From: Plazaster borealis
Taxonomy: Eukaryota; Echinodermata; Asteroidea; Forcipulatida; Labidiasteridae
Assembly: GCA_021014325.1 (NCBI GenBank)
Contig: CM037472.1
Coordinates: 33,566,234-33,630,233 of the forward strand
Direction: 5' to 3'
DNA: 64,000 nucleotides
The notes below the pieces were generated by a model. The model had not been told where the DNA came from, made no database searches, and was given only the letters and a program-made list of their open reading frames with translations. This document shows positions 10,941 to 22,965 of the stretch, in pieces. The first letter of the stretch is position 1; each line of letters begins with the position of its first letter. The position numbers were made by a program, and so were the translations under genes.

Positions 10941-12193
10941 CGTCCTAGCCGTGGCCACCAACTCCCATACATCTGTCAAGTGCACCATTTTGAAACTTAT
11001 ATGAATTGTTTCTCTGACCGTCAGGGCGTCCACTTATATACACTCTATGACCGGTTTACTTGCTAACAGATTTCTCATGCCTGCTATATTGTACTCCACA
11101 TCAGGCATAGGGCTCGATCATCAGCTTATTACTTTCTTGACACTTTACTTATGTTCTGAGTTATAATACAACTCCAGGTAAGACTAGTGCCCAGAGAAGT
11201 GGGAAAAGGTTGAATTAATGTCGCCAAATTAAACTTTTCATCATTTTCTCATTAGAGTGCAGCTTAATTGCGATGCGCTTGTCTGATACGATTCAACAAA
11301 ATATCTTGATATTACACTTTTTTGCCCATTGACCGATATAACATAATGTGAACTATTTATATTTCTTTAAATTGCTCACCAGGGGGTGAGGGATTTGGGT
11401 GTAATCTTATTGATGTATTAATGTCACGTATAATGACTACTCAGGAGGCAGAGTCACGGCCCATATTGCCATCATTAATATTCGTCGCATTGGCTTCAAT
11501 TTAAATGGTTGAAGTACCGTGCAATAATTTAATATCAAAGTTACGTACAATTATTACTCAGAAGACAGAGTCACGGCCCATATTGCCATCATGAATAGTC
11601 GTGCCAATTGGCTTCCATTTTTAAGTTGGTTGAAGTATTGTGCAATAATTTAATACCGAAGTTTTGGTAACAGCTGTCAAATTCTGTGCTAGATTCACAG
11701 TTTGGCAATAAAAACACCAAATGAAGAGGTATTGACTTCGGCAGTTTGCTGTAGATGCAGTGTTGTAGCATGGAGGTAGGATCTCCTACCTCCATGGTGT
11801 AACAGATGCTCATTACTTTAACAGCTGCTGCATCCCATTTCGGTCAATAGTGCTGCCAGAAAAAGAAAAGTTGTTTCATTCCGTAAAATAAAAAGACCCT
11901 TAACCTGAGTTTGTACATGTGTACACGGTTGTGGGTGAAATAACAATATGTACTTACATGTACTATATTATGTGTAGGTGTTTGGGCAAATGTGGTTGAT
12001 TGTAATTACGCTTATTAGCATAATTAATATTTACATTTACGGAAAGTCCGTAAAATTACGGGCGAAAATACGGAATATTTCACTTTACGGAGTCCGTAAA
12101 TTTACGGACATTTTTAACAGTGAAGGTCTGGGTACCGACCAACATGACATTGTAGTCTTGAGCACTCTTATTGTACAAAAAGCCTAACTACAG
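10941..12193. other. Intergenic stretch with 118-bp tandem duplication
   Basis: It contains the duplication at 11420-11655 and a cluster of TCCGTAAA/TTTACGGA words at 12035-12110 that can fold on themselves. No gene was recognised. Confidence 0.5.
11420..11655. repeat. Tandem duplication, ~118 bp x 2
   Basis: The segment CAG(G/A)A(G)GCAGAGTCACGGCCCAT, ATTGCCATCAT, TTGGCTTC and GTGCAATAATTTAATA occurs at about 11440 and again at about 11557 with moderate divergence. Confidence 0.8.
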
Positions 12194-12390
12194 CAGGGGC
12201 GGATCCAGGATTTTCCAAACGGGGGGGGGCGTGAAAATATACCAAGCAGCAAAATCTTCCCTTCCCCATTTCTCCCCCCCCCCTTTCTCTCTCTCTCCCT
12301 CTTTTTTTCTTTTCTCCCTCATTTTTTTTTTTTTTTTATATGAAAAAGGGGGGGGCGTGCGCCCCCCACGCCCCCCTGGATCCGCGCCTG
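12194..12390. mobile_element. hAT-like MITE with CAGGGGCGGATCC ends
   Basis: It begins CAGGGGCGGATCCAGGA and ends TCCTGGATCCGCGCCTG-like (CCTGGATCCGCGCCTG). The interior is poly-G, C/T and T rich (GGGGGGCGTG inverted as ...CACGCCCCCC). TACAG occurs directly on both sides (12189-12193 and 12391-12395). CAGGGGCGGATCC ends are typical of hAT-type non-autonomous elements in animals; a clear 8-bp duplication was not seen. Confidence 0.75.
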
Positions 12391-12504
12391 TACAGTGTGA
12401 CCCGGAAGCGCGGAACCAGTGTCAAACTGACCCGAAACAGTGTCCATCTGACACAGAATCTGAGGCAAAAATCCCACTGTTTAAAACCACTTTCCGGGTC
12501 AGCC

Positions 12505-12656
12505 TGGTGTTTGCCTTTACACCGATCATTGTGTACCCAGTGCTTTCCCGATTCCTGTCAAAACAAAATTCACAGACATATCACTATAGCGTGAGATTCG
12601 AACCCACGACCTTTGCCATTCTAGAGCAGATGACTTACCACTAGACAGCCGATGCA
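12505..12656 (-). mobile_element. tRNA-headed SINE (CTCTAGAATGG type), minus strand
   Basis: On the minus strand: CGGCTGTCTAGTGGTAAGTC (A box region), CTGCTCTAGAATGG, GGTCGTGGGTTCGAATCTC (B box), then a tail with GTGAATTTTGTT...ACAGGAAT and GGAAAGCACTGGGTACACA. The same head and tail recur at 51390-51530. Confidence 0.7.
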
Positions 12657-14061
12657 TCTACTGTGTGTAGATAGTCTTTGAATTGATGGGTCGTGTCAAC
12701 TCACACAAGAGATTATGACATCCATTATTCAAAAGCATGGCCTGGCTGGTCTCATACATAATTCATTAAGAATTAGTTATTTTATGTTAAAAGATGTTTA
12801 ATAATTGCGAAACTAGGATTTATGCTGCCTCTTGCTACTGGGCAAGCTCGATGGTCTACTTCGATTTTTTTTTTTTTACTCTTCATGAGCAGTAGATTAG
12901 AGGCTGTCCCTAATGTCACATAGAAGTGACAAATAAGCATCCAGTTACGACCAAGGGATACATATTACTGCTTCATTCGTACGAAAAACCTGCCAAAGTT
13001 ACCCCCATTTTACAGTAGTTGATTTGGTTTTGTGTACAAAGCCAATGGGGATCCAATTAAAACATTAAATCCTTTTAATGGGAGAGCAAACAGATCATTC
13101 CTCGATTTACTTTGTGTCTAAGTGCCCTTACGTTTACCAGTATAGGTTTTGTCCCCCAAAGGGACCCCAGTTTCAACCTTTGACCTATAAACCCGCCCTC
13201 CAATACGTTCCAACAACCTGTTTATGTGTGTTCCCCCCCCCCCCCAAGTTCGTTGAACCATGGTTGAACACAGAGTTCTAAATTAGGGTAAAATTGCAAT
13301 CTCAATAAAGCAGTGCAAAAAATTCTTTAATTGTCATTATGTTCCTTTGAGAAACATCCTTGAGCGTATTTTAGGAATGCTAATTGGCCCATGTACACTG
13401 TTTGGAAGGTTATAGTTAGCTTGTGGAATGGTTTTAATGAGAAACAAAGGTCATTCTTTAACAAAAGAACCAAAATTTGTGTATACAGAAAGAGTGCAAT
13501 TAGATGGAACCTTACTTTAAAAATAGTTCGATAATTAACTCCAACAAGGTCATTGTTTCTGCGATCTTCCCCAATGATGACGTCACTGGTACCCAATCAG
13601 GAATCTCTATAGTGCCGTCAACCAAAATAAATCACAAATTAGCCTTTTTGAGGTACGGTGGACACTATAGAAGTGCACTGTTTGGTTTGGGTGTATACAG
13701 ACAGATTAACCCAAACCTGTTAGTGTCATAGTATTGCGTCCATCCGTATCTCAAAATGGCTAATAGGCCTACTCATGACCCATTTCTCCAAATCAACGGA
13801 AAGCAATCAGAAACTGCAGGGAAGCACAACAAGCTGTCCGAATTATACGCTGATTTGAAACACTGCCGGATTGACAACCTCTCCTCTCAATCCAGTGATC
13901 ATTTTCCTCTTGTACAGAAGTACCCCCCCCCCCCCCCCCGTTCAGGGCGCAAGACGTGCTGCAACATCGCTCCTGTTTATTTTGAGATTTTATTTTGAGA
14001 TAACAAACGGTTACAAACGCTTTTTTTTAGACCAACTCGTCCGATCCAAGGCAACGTGTCC
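12657..14061. other. Intergenic stretch, no gene recognised
   Basis: It holds C-runs at about 13231-13242 and 13921-13937 and a T-run near 12870. Open frames here overlap low-complexity sequence and show no domain. The RIDNLSSQSSDHFPLV string at about 13870-13920 weakly recalls an AP-endonuclease end (SDHFP) and could be an upstream scrap of the L1-like LINE that follows. Confidence 0.45.
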
Positions 14062-14390
14062 CTTTAACATCAATCAAGAAAAGGCTTTTGATAGGATTAA
14101 TTGGGGCTATATGATTGCTACTATGGAGAAAATTGGCATCCCCGTGAGGTTGATCAAATGGATTAAAGTTCTATATAGCCAACCTACCGGGCAGATCATT
14201 TTAAATAATTTCATAGGCTCCCCCATTATTATGGAGAGGGGAAATCATACAAGGATGTCCTTTATCGCCCCTGTCTGCGCTGAAGGCTTAGCCAGTAGGC
14301 CGTTGATTAGAAATAATAATAATATCAAAGGTTTTCCTGTTCCTAATTGTAATCATAATAACAAAGGTAACATTATTAAGTTAACCCTGC
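14062..14390 (+). mobile_element. L1/Tx1-like LINE, reverse transcriptase fragment
   Basis: The plus frame reads NQEKAFDRINWGYM, IGIPVRLIKWIKVLYSQPTG, ERGNHTRMSFIAP and a LIRNNNNIKGF stretch. These match the fingers and palm of L1-type reverse transcriptase (D-x-EKAFDR-W; RQGCPLSP here degraded to HTRMSFIAP). The frame breaks after KGNIIKLTLQ, where the YADD box should follow. This is a dead fragment that continues at 15090. Confidence 0.8.
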
Positions 14391-15089
14391 AGTGTGTTAC
14401 GCACAAAGGTCAAGGCTATTCATTAGGCGGTCCACGAAAATCAAGGCACACTAACACACACACTACAGTACACACACGGGGATTTATTGCTGCATAATGG
14501 ACTCTGAGCATCCCCAACACCTTTGAGATGGTCTAGAGATTGTAAAACCATAAAAAAATTCCCCCATACCCCCCCCCCCCCCAAAGGATTCCCCTATATC
14601 ACTAAGGAAAAAAAAAAAAAAAAAAAAAAAACCTCAATTCACGCTTCAATCAATCTTGTTTTATGACCTCTGACCATCCCCAACCCCTTACCACAATTGT
14701 AAATAACTCTTTAGAAGCTATGGTGAAGCCGCCAGCTGGTGACCATCAAGTCTGTTGATAACAAGCCTGTCTGGCATTTTCAATTACCCAGCTTGTATGC
14801 TAAGGCGTGCTAAGGCATTTTGTCAACACAAGTCAATGGGGAAATCCCCGTGAGCCTTGGACCCAGCCAGTTGAATTGGCTGTAGCGGGTAAACCAGATA
14901 AGCTAGGCCACTCAAATTCTCCATTATGTTTCTCAATCGTATTATGGATAAAGTCAAGAAAAAAAGGCTTTCCACTTTATTCATAAGAGGAGTAATTAAC
15001 AAAAAATGCTAATTGTGCCTTGAAAATCGTGGCTCGCCCGCTTGGAGCAGGGCCGATGACACTCTCATCTCATCATCAGCAACGATTTT
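14391..15089. other. ~700-bp block interrupting the L1-like LINE
   Basis: The RT reading is lost here and resumes near 15110. The block has a (AC)-rich stretch (14440-14480), a C-run at about 14569-14582 and an A-run at about 14608-14630. It could be an inserted element or a replaced segment; I found no clear terminal repeats. Confidence 0.5.
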
Positions 15090-16660
15090 GAATTATCCAC
15101 CATGCAAAGGCATTGGAACTAACCCAATGTAACCAAAACGAATGGTCTTTGGCTATAGGAAAATGGAAAAATAGAAACGTCATGCCTTGTAATTTTGAAT
15201 GGAAAAATGACAACATAATTTTGTTTAGGTATATCGTTTTCGGCAACGATGTTACTCTTGAAGACAACTGGGGCCCCAGAATAAGTAAAATTCAATGTGT
15301 TCTTAACAAGTGGTCCAAACGCCATTTAACTTACGCAGGGAAGGTCGTTATTGTTTATACCTTTGTTGGAGCAGGGATTAATTACCTAGGGAGCATTATT
15401 CCTGTCCTGCAGAATGGATAACAAAACATGAGCAACATTATTTTGAACTTCTTCTGGGATGGGAAAATTGAAACTATTAAGATAAAAACGATTCAGCGAC
15501 CTAAAAACCTAGGGGGAACTGGACTTATTGATATATCCAGAAAACTTATGAGTCTCAAAATGCAGTGGCTTGCTCGGTATGTCTCCAGTATATACGGGAA
15601 AGTGGAAGAACATTTTTTAATACTGGATTAACAAAGCTAGCGGGAGGGCGGGAGGGCGGGAGGGAGACTAAATTGTAATTATACTAGCTGTCTGGAATCT
15701 CAGGAAATGTTCCTGTGGAACAACATTAAGGCCACGAACGACAATTCAGACATGGGAAGCCCATTGCTTAAATATGTTGGGATAACTAAAATTAAATATG
15801 TGGTTCGTAAAAACAAATGAATGACCTTTCAAGGTGATAATCACTTAGGATGATATGTCTTTTGTAATGTTAAGTTACCACCTAGAACTAACGCCTTTTT
15901 ATGCTGAGCTAATCCTTGCCTTCGAAAAGGCGGGATTTTGAACATTAATGCGGGAAGAATTCTGGGTAGAATAAACAATCAAATTGATCATGAAGTGGTT
16001 TGTGACACGAGAGAGGGTCCCGCGAACCACATCTGTAATTGGATGGTTTTGAAAATAATAAGGGTGAAAGGGTGCACATTTCTAAAACCACTGCTAAAAG
16101 TACTTATGCTAATCTCGTTTTAGATGTATTCATTGTCCCTAAAGCTCAAAAGAAATGGCAAGAAGTTTTTCACCATATGCCTCTCACATTGAGTGGACCA
16201 TAATTTGGGAGAAAGGGTTTTAAAATAATTTGTTGGATTATCCTATCAGAGATGTTCTCCTCAAGATGCAAAATGTTCCTGACACTTTATGTCCTCTTTG
16301 TAAAACTAAAACGAGTCCCATCAGCATCTTTTTATTTACTGCTCGTGTACAATTAATGCTTGGATTTTTGTCGAATGTCTTCTAAGAAAATACAAGGGTA
16401 ACAAATACTTTACCTCTCCGACCTTAACAGAATTTTGGGTTATCGGCTTAAATTAGTGCAAAGTGTGGTCAAAATGTTAGTTCAAATATGGAATATCAGA
16501 TGTAAATTAATATTTGACATTCACACATGTCTTACTGATGTTGACATTATTCAATTACAAACGGAATTTGAGGGCCTTTCTATTTTTTGAACACAAAAGA
16601 AGGTATCATGAAACCTTTAATTGGCGTGTTACACAGCTAACAAAGCGTTGTGTTTCTTTA
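15090..16660 (+). mobile_element. L1/Tx1-like LINE, 3' half of the polyprotein, decayed
   Basis: Pieces in shifting frames: IGKWKNRNVMPC and VLNKWSKRHLTYAGKVVIV (15113-15421); ILNFFWDGKIETIKI and QRPKNLGGTGLIDI (15428-15631); FLWNNIKATNDNSDMGSPLL (about 15705-15765); and a zinc-knuckle-like PDTLCPLCKTKTSP (about 16275-16325). These occur in the order of an L1-type C-terminus. Multiple stops and shifts mean it is inactive. The 3' boundary near 16660 is approximate. Confidence 0.75.
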
Positions 16661-17732
16661 ATGATAATGGTCAGCTAAGTTTTGGTTTTTAAAGAGCTTC
16701 CTTCTCCTTCAAGTAAATGTCTTATCGTTTGGGTCTTCGTTTCACGTGATTCTGTCACGCCAAATTGCATATCCTTGCATCTGTTTTTATTTATTTTGTG
16801 TTTCTCATTGATTGCAGTATAATAGCTATATTTTTGGACTGTATTAATGTGTACGGTAATTGTTTGGATGTTTATAGGATTTGAGGCATTGCATGCTGAG
16901 GTATCAATTGTTGTTGTTAAATAAATGAAGCTGTATACATTCAATGCAAGAGAAAAAAAGAAAAAGAAAAAGAAACAAATACAAAATAAATAAATAAATA
17001 AATGAAAATAAAATCCTCTAAAGAATTCCTGAGATTCCAAGATGCCACCGTCTCGAGTACCAAATGCATGTGATACTTCCTAGATCAAAAAACTACCTCA
17101 TCTAACCATCTAGTTCTATTATGTTGTATTATGTGGAATTTAAATTCGCCAAACCAAAGGCAACAATGAATAGGCCTAATCCGTACGCGCAGGTGCTGCA
17201 CACTGCACCGCCATTGTTGGGATGCTGGCGATGCAAAGTTTTGTACACAAAGACATGGGAAAACCGTTGTCTTTTTCCTTTTTTATGCGAATTAAGTGTT
17301 TTCCTCAACGATTTACACAATTTTCCAGACAGGACAGCTTGACATAAGAATGCAAAACACTGACCATAAATATTTGCAACTAAATAGAAACTGAATCCTG
17401 AAAACGGAAGCAGAAACTGCATGGTTGGGTTTCAAATGCATTTCACTACATAATTATCGGTATTTTTCCCCTTTTTCGGGTTTGGATGTGTTTGTTCCCT
17501 TACTTTGTTTTCTAGATGTTGTAAACGGTTGATAATACAATAATAATGTTAAGTTTTACAGGGGTGTGATTTTGTCACATTTGTTGATGACAGTTTTGTA
17601 AACTTGTTTATTTGTCTTGACGGACCCTGTTGTGTAAATTGTATTCATCGTACGTCTAAAGATGCCTTGTTTCTTTATTTCTTTATTGCTCGGAAATTAT
17701 TGGTTGTGTTTAGGCCTAGGCCTACATACCAC
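16661..17732. other. Intergenic stretch, no gene recognised
   Basis: It contains an A/G-rich tract (16945-17005, ending in AAATAAATAAATAAAT). The two overlapping open frames near 17121-17422 on opposite strands have no recognisable domain. Confidence 0.5.
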
Positions 17733-18026
17733 AAAATGCAGGTAACGACTAATCTTCGAAAATGCTTGTCTTTGTGAATTGTATGTTGTTATTCAGTCAA
17801 TGAGTAACGTAAGCAATCAATTTATGAAAGAAATAATAAAAGGAAAACAGTATAAAGGGGACTTGAGAGGACACGTACAAAAAAATTAGATGGAAGAAGA
17901 CAAAGCATCGTTAACAGAAAATTATTATGCAGTTTCCGTATAAATTAGGATTACCCCCCCCCCCGAGCTGCATTGTAAATCAATCATCTCGCTATAAATG
18001 CCTTTGCACATAATCGCGGGGAGACG
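17733..18026 (+). repeat. Interspersed duplication, copy 1
   Basis: From AAAATGCAGGTAACGACT to ATAATCGCGGGGAGACG this stretch is about 90 percent the same as 31009-31313, by eye and in the same orientation. It includes TTCAGTCAATGAGTAACG, AAGCATCGTTAACAGAAAAT, a C-run and GAGCTGCATTGTAAATCAA. No terminal inverted repeats were seen. Confidence 0.9.
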
Positions 18027-18857
18027 TTGGAACACCAGTGCCGACCCCAGTAAGCGGTGTCCGGCTTGCGAAATTTCCCAGAATGCACCAAAATGCAAAA
18101 CAGCGAACGCAAATTTAAAGACTGGCAAAACCCCCAATTTATGTTTTGAATAATATGCCAAATTTATCCGAAAATCAACACCCACAAATCATCTGCCCCT
18201 CGTGCAAGCTCCGCTACAGACTAAGATGGCGCGCTTCTAATCCAAGATGGCGATTTAACGATCATTATAGTATAGATTTATAACAAGTTAATTGGAAAGT
18301 GTGTGTGATTGAAAACTAGAAAATGGAATTAATGTACTGTTTATGGACGCATGGCCTCCAGAACCACCGCGCCCAAAAGGGATCGTCAAACTCAGCAAAT
18401 AACACAAAATTGAACAATTGTTTTTCTTTAACTTCTCCAACTTTAAGGTGTTTTACTAAAGACACACAATTTGTATTTACAGGAGGAACATCATTTTACT
18501 AACTGATAAATTGAATGCTGGATGACTCGATGGCGCACCGGAATTACGGACACAGACCACGAGTCGACGGCACACGTACATTATACTTAGTATGATCATA
18601 GTGTTACCTAGTTATTATAACATGGAAGTGTTTCTACAATACAGTTTAAATGAGGTGTCTCAAAATACCGTGGATAGTTGTAGTTGAGCGTAAAACGAAA
18701 CAGCCAATATGGATATTATTAAATGATATAGGTCAGGGTGCCGAAGCGTCATCACAGTAATTTCCCTTGCGCTGAAATGACTCTCTAATTACTGTTTGCT
18801 GCGGGGCTGGTTTCTTGACATGACTACTCTTGAATCTAATTGACCATTTGTGTTTAA
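18027..18857. other. Intergenic stretch with two AAGATGGCG words
   Basis: AAGATGGCG occurs at about 18222 and 18245. It is the core of a YY1-type site, often near promoters, but no transcript can be tied to it here. No coding sequence was recognised. Confidence 0.4.
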
Positions 18858-19189
18858 AGGCCCTGTACACTATTGGTAAGATCGAAAAACACAAATGTTC
18901 ACAGATTCACACATAACTTGCATGATTTAAAGTAAGTAATGGTATAAAGGGTTCCTTAAAATATTTCTGCCTAAAATGCTATCGTTTCTGAGAAATGAGT
19001 AAAACAATAGTTTTTATCACGCGCGATAATTTGAAAAACATAAAACATAAGGTCTCTTTTCACTATTTTCTCGTGACCTCGATGACCAATTAAGCTCAAA
19101 CTTTCACAGGTCTGTTTGTTCATGCATATGTTGAATCACACAAAATGTGGACACTGATTTTGAGCTGTTACCAAAAGTGTACAATACCT
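18858..19189 (+). mobile_element. TTAA-flanked MITE, subfamily B, intact copy
   Basis: It is flanked by TTAA (18854-18857) on the left and a mutated TTCA on the right. The left end is AGGCCCTGTACACTATTGG and the right end CCAAAAGTGTACAATACCT. The interior has TCGTTTCTGAGAAATGAG, TTTTTATCACGCGCGATAA and the shared core CTCGATGACCAATTAAGCTC followed by TTTCACAGGTCTGTTTGTTC. Confidence 0.88.
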
Positions 19190-20364
19190 TTCAAGGCATT
19201 GTTGCATTGGTGATTAAAGGTAGGCCTATTTCAGGATTGGGAGTAGAGCTGACAAAATAGTCGCAGACAGTGTTCATGTTTTGTGTGATCAACCATCATG
19301 ATGAAATACCTAACCTGAAAATATTTGGACTAAATTCGTTGTGTGAGTCGGGAGAAAAAAAATACATTCAACGAAATTAATGGCCTATTGTCTATTTTCA
19401 TATTAAAGTTCACTGTGTAGGTATACTAATGCACCAGCTCTTATATACAAGGAATTTAGAGAAGGGCTGATTCTAACACAATTTTCTCGAAAGTCATGGT
19501 ATAGTGCAGATGAAAACATTTCTCGTTAATTATGAAAAGCACCGGTGCTATTTCACGGGTGGCTAAGCACGTTATAGCAAATTGTATCAGGCCATTGTCC
19601 GCTTGTGCCCTCTATTCCTCAAGAAAAATTAAGTGTCCACTTTCTATGAATTGTTTGCTTTTACCTTTAGTGCTTTTGATGTGCATTACGGTCAGGGACG
19701 TCCATTAATACAGGCCCCCAATCTAGTTCCAATCAAGGTCTCGCCATAATGTGCTTTTTAATCTGATAACTCAAATACCGCTCGCCGTTCAACCGTTATT
19801 GGTTTATAGGTGTGAGTATAATAGAGAAGTAAAGCGTGAGTGAAAGCAGGCCGCAAGCCCCGCCCCCTCCTTTGTCTCGAATGCCATGGCTTGCCTAATG
19901 TTTGCCTATTGTTTGTGTTAGGTAGGAGATCACTGGGTCCTAATTGTTATAGGAACCCTCATCCAATAAGAAATTATATAAGAGTTACGTTTTATGGCCC
20001 CAAGAAACAAGATGGGCTACAATGACACTTTCTGACATCCAAATCAAGAAATTACTCGTAAGCAGCGACACTTTCTGACGTTCCAATCAGGAAATACGTG
20101 TTACAACACACTCTCTGCTGGCGTCCCAATCAAGAGAAACGGGTTACAACGACACTTTCCTTGATGGAAGTGTTCGATTTCCTCAATCTTTCCGGGCATT
20201 TTAGCTTCACGGCTCTTAATCGCTTCGAACATTTTCTTTCTGGGTCGAACTGAACAGCGTCCTTGACTCATTTTAAAAGAATCACCGGCAAAATTGTCCG
20301 GCGGTACGAATCAGAGAGTGATCAGATTCTCTTTATAAAACTTAGCGTTGAATTCACACTTTAA
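19190..20364. other. Intergenic stretch with short tandem repeats
   Basis: It includes a minisatellite-like run at 20021-20165, in which GACACTTTCTGAC(A/G)TCCAA(A)TCA and variants recur about three times at 50-55 bp spacing. No gene was recognised. Confidence 0.5.
20021..20165. repeat. Degenerate tandem repeat, ~52 bp x ~3
   Basis: The units share (G)ACACTTTCTGAC(G/A)T(T)CCAATCA(A/G)GAAA followed by CG(GG/TG)TTACAAC. Copies differ at about a quarter of the positions. Confidence 0.65.
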
Positions 20365-20733
20365 AGGGTCTGTATACGTTTGGTAATGACACAGAAAATT
20401 ATTGGCGCTAAAAACTTATTTGGTATGTACAGCAGCTTTGGATAGTATAATGTATTTTGAGAAACTTTTTACTTACAAGTACGGTTATGGAAAAAGATAT
20501 CACTTGTTATCCCCAAAACTTGAATCTGAGAAGCGTTACGCTCAGATAGTGTATTCCAATTGCAGATATTATTCTTCCTGCGTGGACATAACCACTCCAG
20601 ATTTTCGGCAATATTTCAAAAACGCTACCACCCTTTGACATGAAATTTCCACAGGTTATAGAGTAGTGGTATATATCTACAACTATGTTTGAAACAAACA
20701 ATAGGCTCTAATTACCAAACGTGTACGATGCCT
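20365..20733 (+). mobile_element. TTAA-flanked MITE, subfamily C, copy 1
   Basis: It is flanked by TTAA (20361-20364 and 20734-20737). It begins AGGGTCTGTATACGTTTGG and ends CCAAACGTGTACGATGCCT, so the right end is that of subfamily A. The interior differs: CGGTTATGGAAAAAGATATCAC, TTCTTCCTGCGTGGACATAA and TTCCACAGGTTATAGA. Confidence 0.88.
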
Positions 20734-20737
20734 TTAA

Positions 20738-22433
20738 AGAGTGCGATTGGTGAATACTTTATAAAAGTTAGATTTAACAACACCAACTAGTTTTAAATCA
20801 ACATTGTCAAAGTTAATTCTATAACATACTCATCAGGTGAATTTAACTTTACAAAGAGTAGTCACTCACCGCCCTCTATAGTGTTGAATTTAATAATTAA
20901 TTTTTAGAGTGTGGTTTAGTGGTACCGGTATTTTGCCCTGACTCTCACCCCAGTGGACCCCCGTTCGAAATCCACCTCCCCAGTCGGAGCGGCGCGTATA
21001 GATTGGAGTTTTCAGTCGCTACCATTACTAGGGTTTTGACATATTTTGTTTCACATAAGTATCAGCAGGCCATGTACTACGCTATATAGTCGCTTCAGGT
21101 AACTCCCTTACTTTTATCACCACGACTTAAAATGCATAAATAAATATTTTGATTCCGTTTGTTTACCAGGGACGCGAATATTTACTCTTGGCTTAATAAT
21201 GATAGAGGTCAACTAGAAGGTGATTATTACGGGAGACCGTTGGCGAGTTCCGTTTACAGTCTTAGCGATTTCCTTTCTCAAATGGCCAACCACGATCGAT
21301 TGCCGCCTCTGTGTTGACACACGGATGGCAATCTCGTCACGATCGAGCGTGTAGTTTTTATAGGAAAAGTTGGCATTTGGCATTTATTTTGTAAAAAATG
21401 ACCGCGAGTGCTCTCACTCCCTCTCCCCCTCTCTCCCTTTCATGTCGAATTATACATTTATTTGTTTTGAAATTCAAAACCATTATTGTCACAACTTAAT
21501 AAGAAGCCAAAAGGGACAGTTTCAACACACACGGGAATATCATTTACAGGACCAACCGTGGGCGGTCAGCGTTTATTTTGTACATCACAAACTGCAGTGT
21601 TCAAATACATACACTTTAATTTATCAGCTCTAGTTTTCAATAAATATGACATATTAATCAAACACAAACCTATGAAGACACCGTGAAAGTACTAGGTTCC
21701 GACGTGAACGGTGAAAAGTCATACATTTATTATAGGCCTATTTAGGCCTACATTGCTTTTATTTACACCGCCATGACAAATACAGCACCGAAACTATAGG
21801 TAAATATTTCAAGGGGCACAAGAGGTTCACTATTTGTTCTATAGGGGGCACTTCTGGTCAATTCAAACTTTAATTTCCGTTTGCATTAACAGGCCCCTTT
21901 TTCAGTGCTCTTGATGTGCCATTTACTATCATACAATGAATGTGACGTGATTGTAAAAATAAATACATTGTAATGCCTACGTGTAAATGGATAAATAGGT
22001 TTTAAAACATTTAAATTATCACATTAAAGCTTATAAAATGGTAATTTTTTATCTCATCTCAAAAGTCCAGATTTCAAATAGGGAGGGGGGCACGAACATC
22101 AAATACATTTTTTGGGGAGGGGGCAACTGTCACCCCACCCCCCTTACGCCACTGGACAATTAAAAGTCTATTTTTAGTTTTGCAACAACAAACATCGGTT
22201 CGCGTTGAAAAAAATTATGAATTTACTAAAACGTTGTTTTAAATGTGGTTGTTATTTGAATCTGATGAATCCATTATGCGAGACATTGCATCTCCCTCGA
22301 CAAAACAACCCAAACGTAGCCCAAACACTCCACGTATGAAACCAGTACACATTTTGTTTATAGGCCTATCATGTATGTTACGTGTTTACATCATTATTCA
22401 TGGCCTACATTTCATGAAGTTTCAAAGCTTTAA
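20738..22433. other. Intergenic stretch with tRNA-like SINE head and element remnants
   Basis: It contains the tRNA-like head at 20908-21040 and a G-rich stretch ending CCCCCTTACGCCACTGG at about 22140-22155. That ending looks like one terminus of a CAGTGGCGTAA-type DNA element whose other end I could not find. No gene was recognised. Confidence 0.45.
20908..21040 (+). mobile_element. tRNA-headed SINE fragment
   Basis: GTGTGGTTTAGTGGTACCGG and CCCCGTTCGAAATCCACC have the spacing of A and B boxes, followed by GGAGTTTTCAGTCGCTACC. The head resembles that of the 44468 family but is diverged. Confidence 0.5.
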
Positions 22434-22965
22434 AGGCCTTGTACACTATTGGTAAGATCGAAAAACACAAATGTTCACAGATTCACACATAACTTACATG
22501 ATTTAAAGTAAGTAATGGTAGAAAGGGTTCCTTAAAATATTTCTGCCTAAAATGCTATCGTTTCTGAGAAATGAGTAAAACAATAGTTTTTATCACACAT
22601 GATAATAAACTCGATGTTTGAAAAACAGAAAACACATAATGTCTCTTTTCACTATTTGCTCGTGACCTCGATGACCAATAGACCTTTATCATGCTACCAC
22701 CATCTCGGTCATGTTCCCTGTATCAAATAACAGTAATGAATGCTAATATTCATTGTACAAAAAGAAGCCAGACTATTTCTCCTTCCAGCCTCAGTTTGGT
22801 TACATTGATTTGAACAGGAGAAATTCAAGATGGCCGCACCATGATAATGGTCTATTGAGCTCAAATTTTCACATGTTTGTTATGTCATGTATAATGGTTA
22901 ATCACACGAAACACGAACTTTGTTTGCGACTGTTTTGTCAGCTCTACCAATCCTGTATAATACCT
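22434..22965 (+). mobile_element. TTAA-flanked MITE, subfamily B, carrying a nested element
   Basis: It is flanked by TTAA (22430-22433 and 22966-22969). The left part matches 18858-19189 up to GATGACCAAT. About 175 bp of foreign sequence then follows (22679-22855), after which the subfamily B sequence resumes with TTGAGCTCAAATTTTCACA. Confidence 0.88.
22679..22855. mobile_element. MITE nested inside the subfamily B copy
   Basis: Its ends are AGACCTTTATCATG and CATGATAATGGTCT, with CCATCTCGG inverted further in as CAAGATGGC, giving terminal inverted repeats of about 28 bases. The host sequence gaccaattgagc is recovered if one AT dinucleotide is the target duplication; TA is also possible. 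The AGACC ends resemble those of the elements at 60315 and 61328. Confidence 0.75.

Noticed and set aside
13871..13998. Endonuclease domain of the L1-like LINE (SDHFPLV)
   Set aside because: The similarity is a handful of residues next to a poly-proline run from a C-tract; too little to call.
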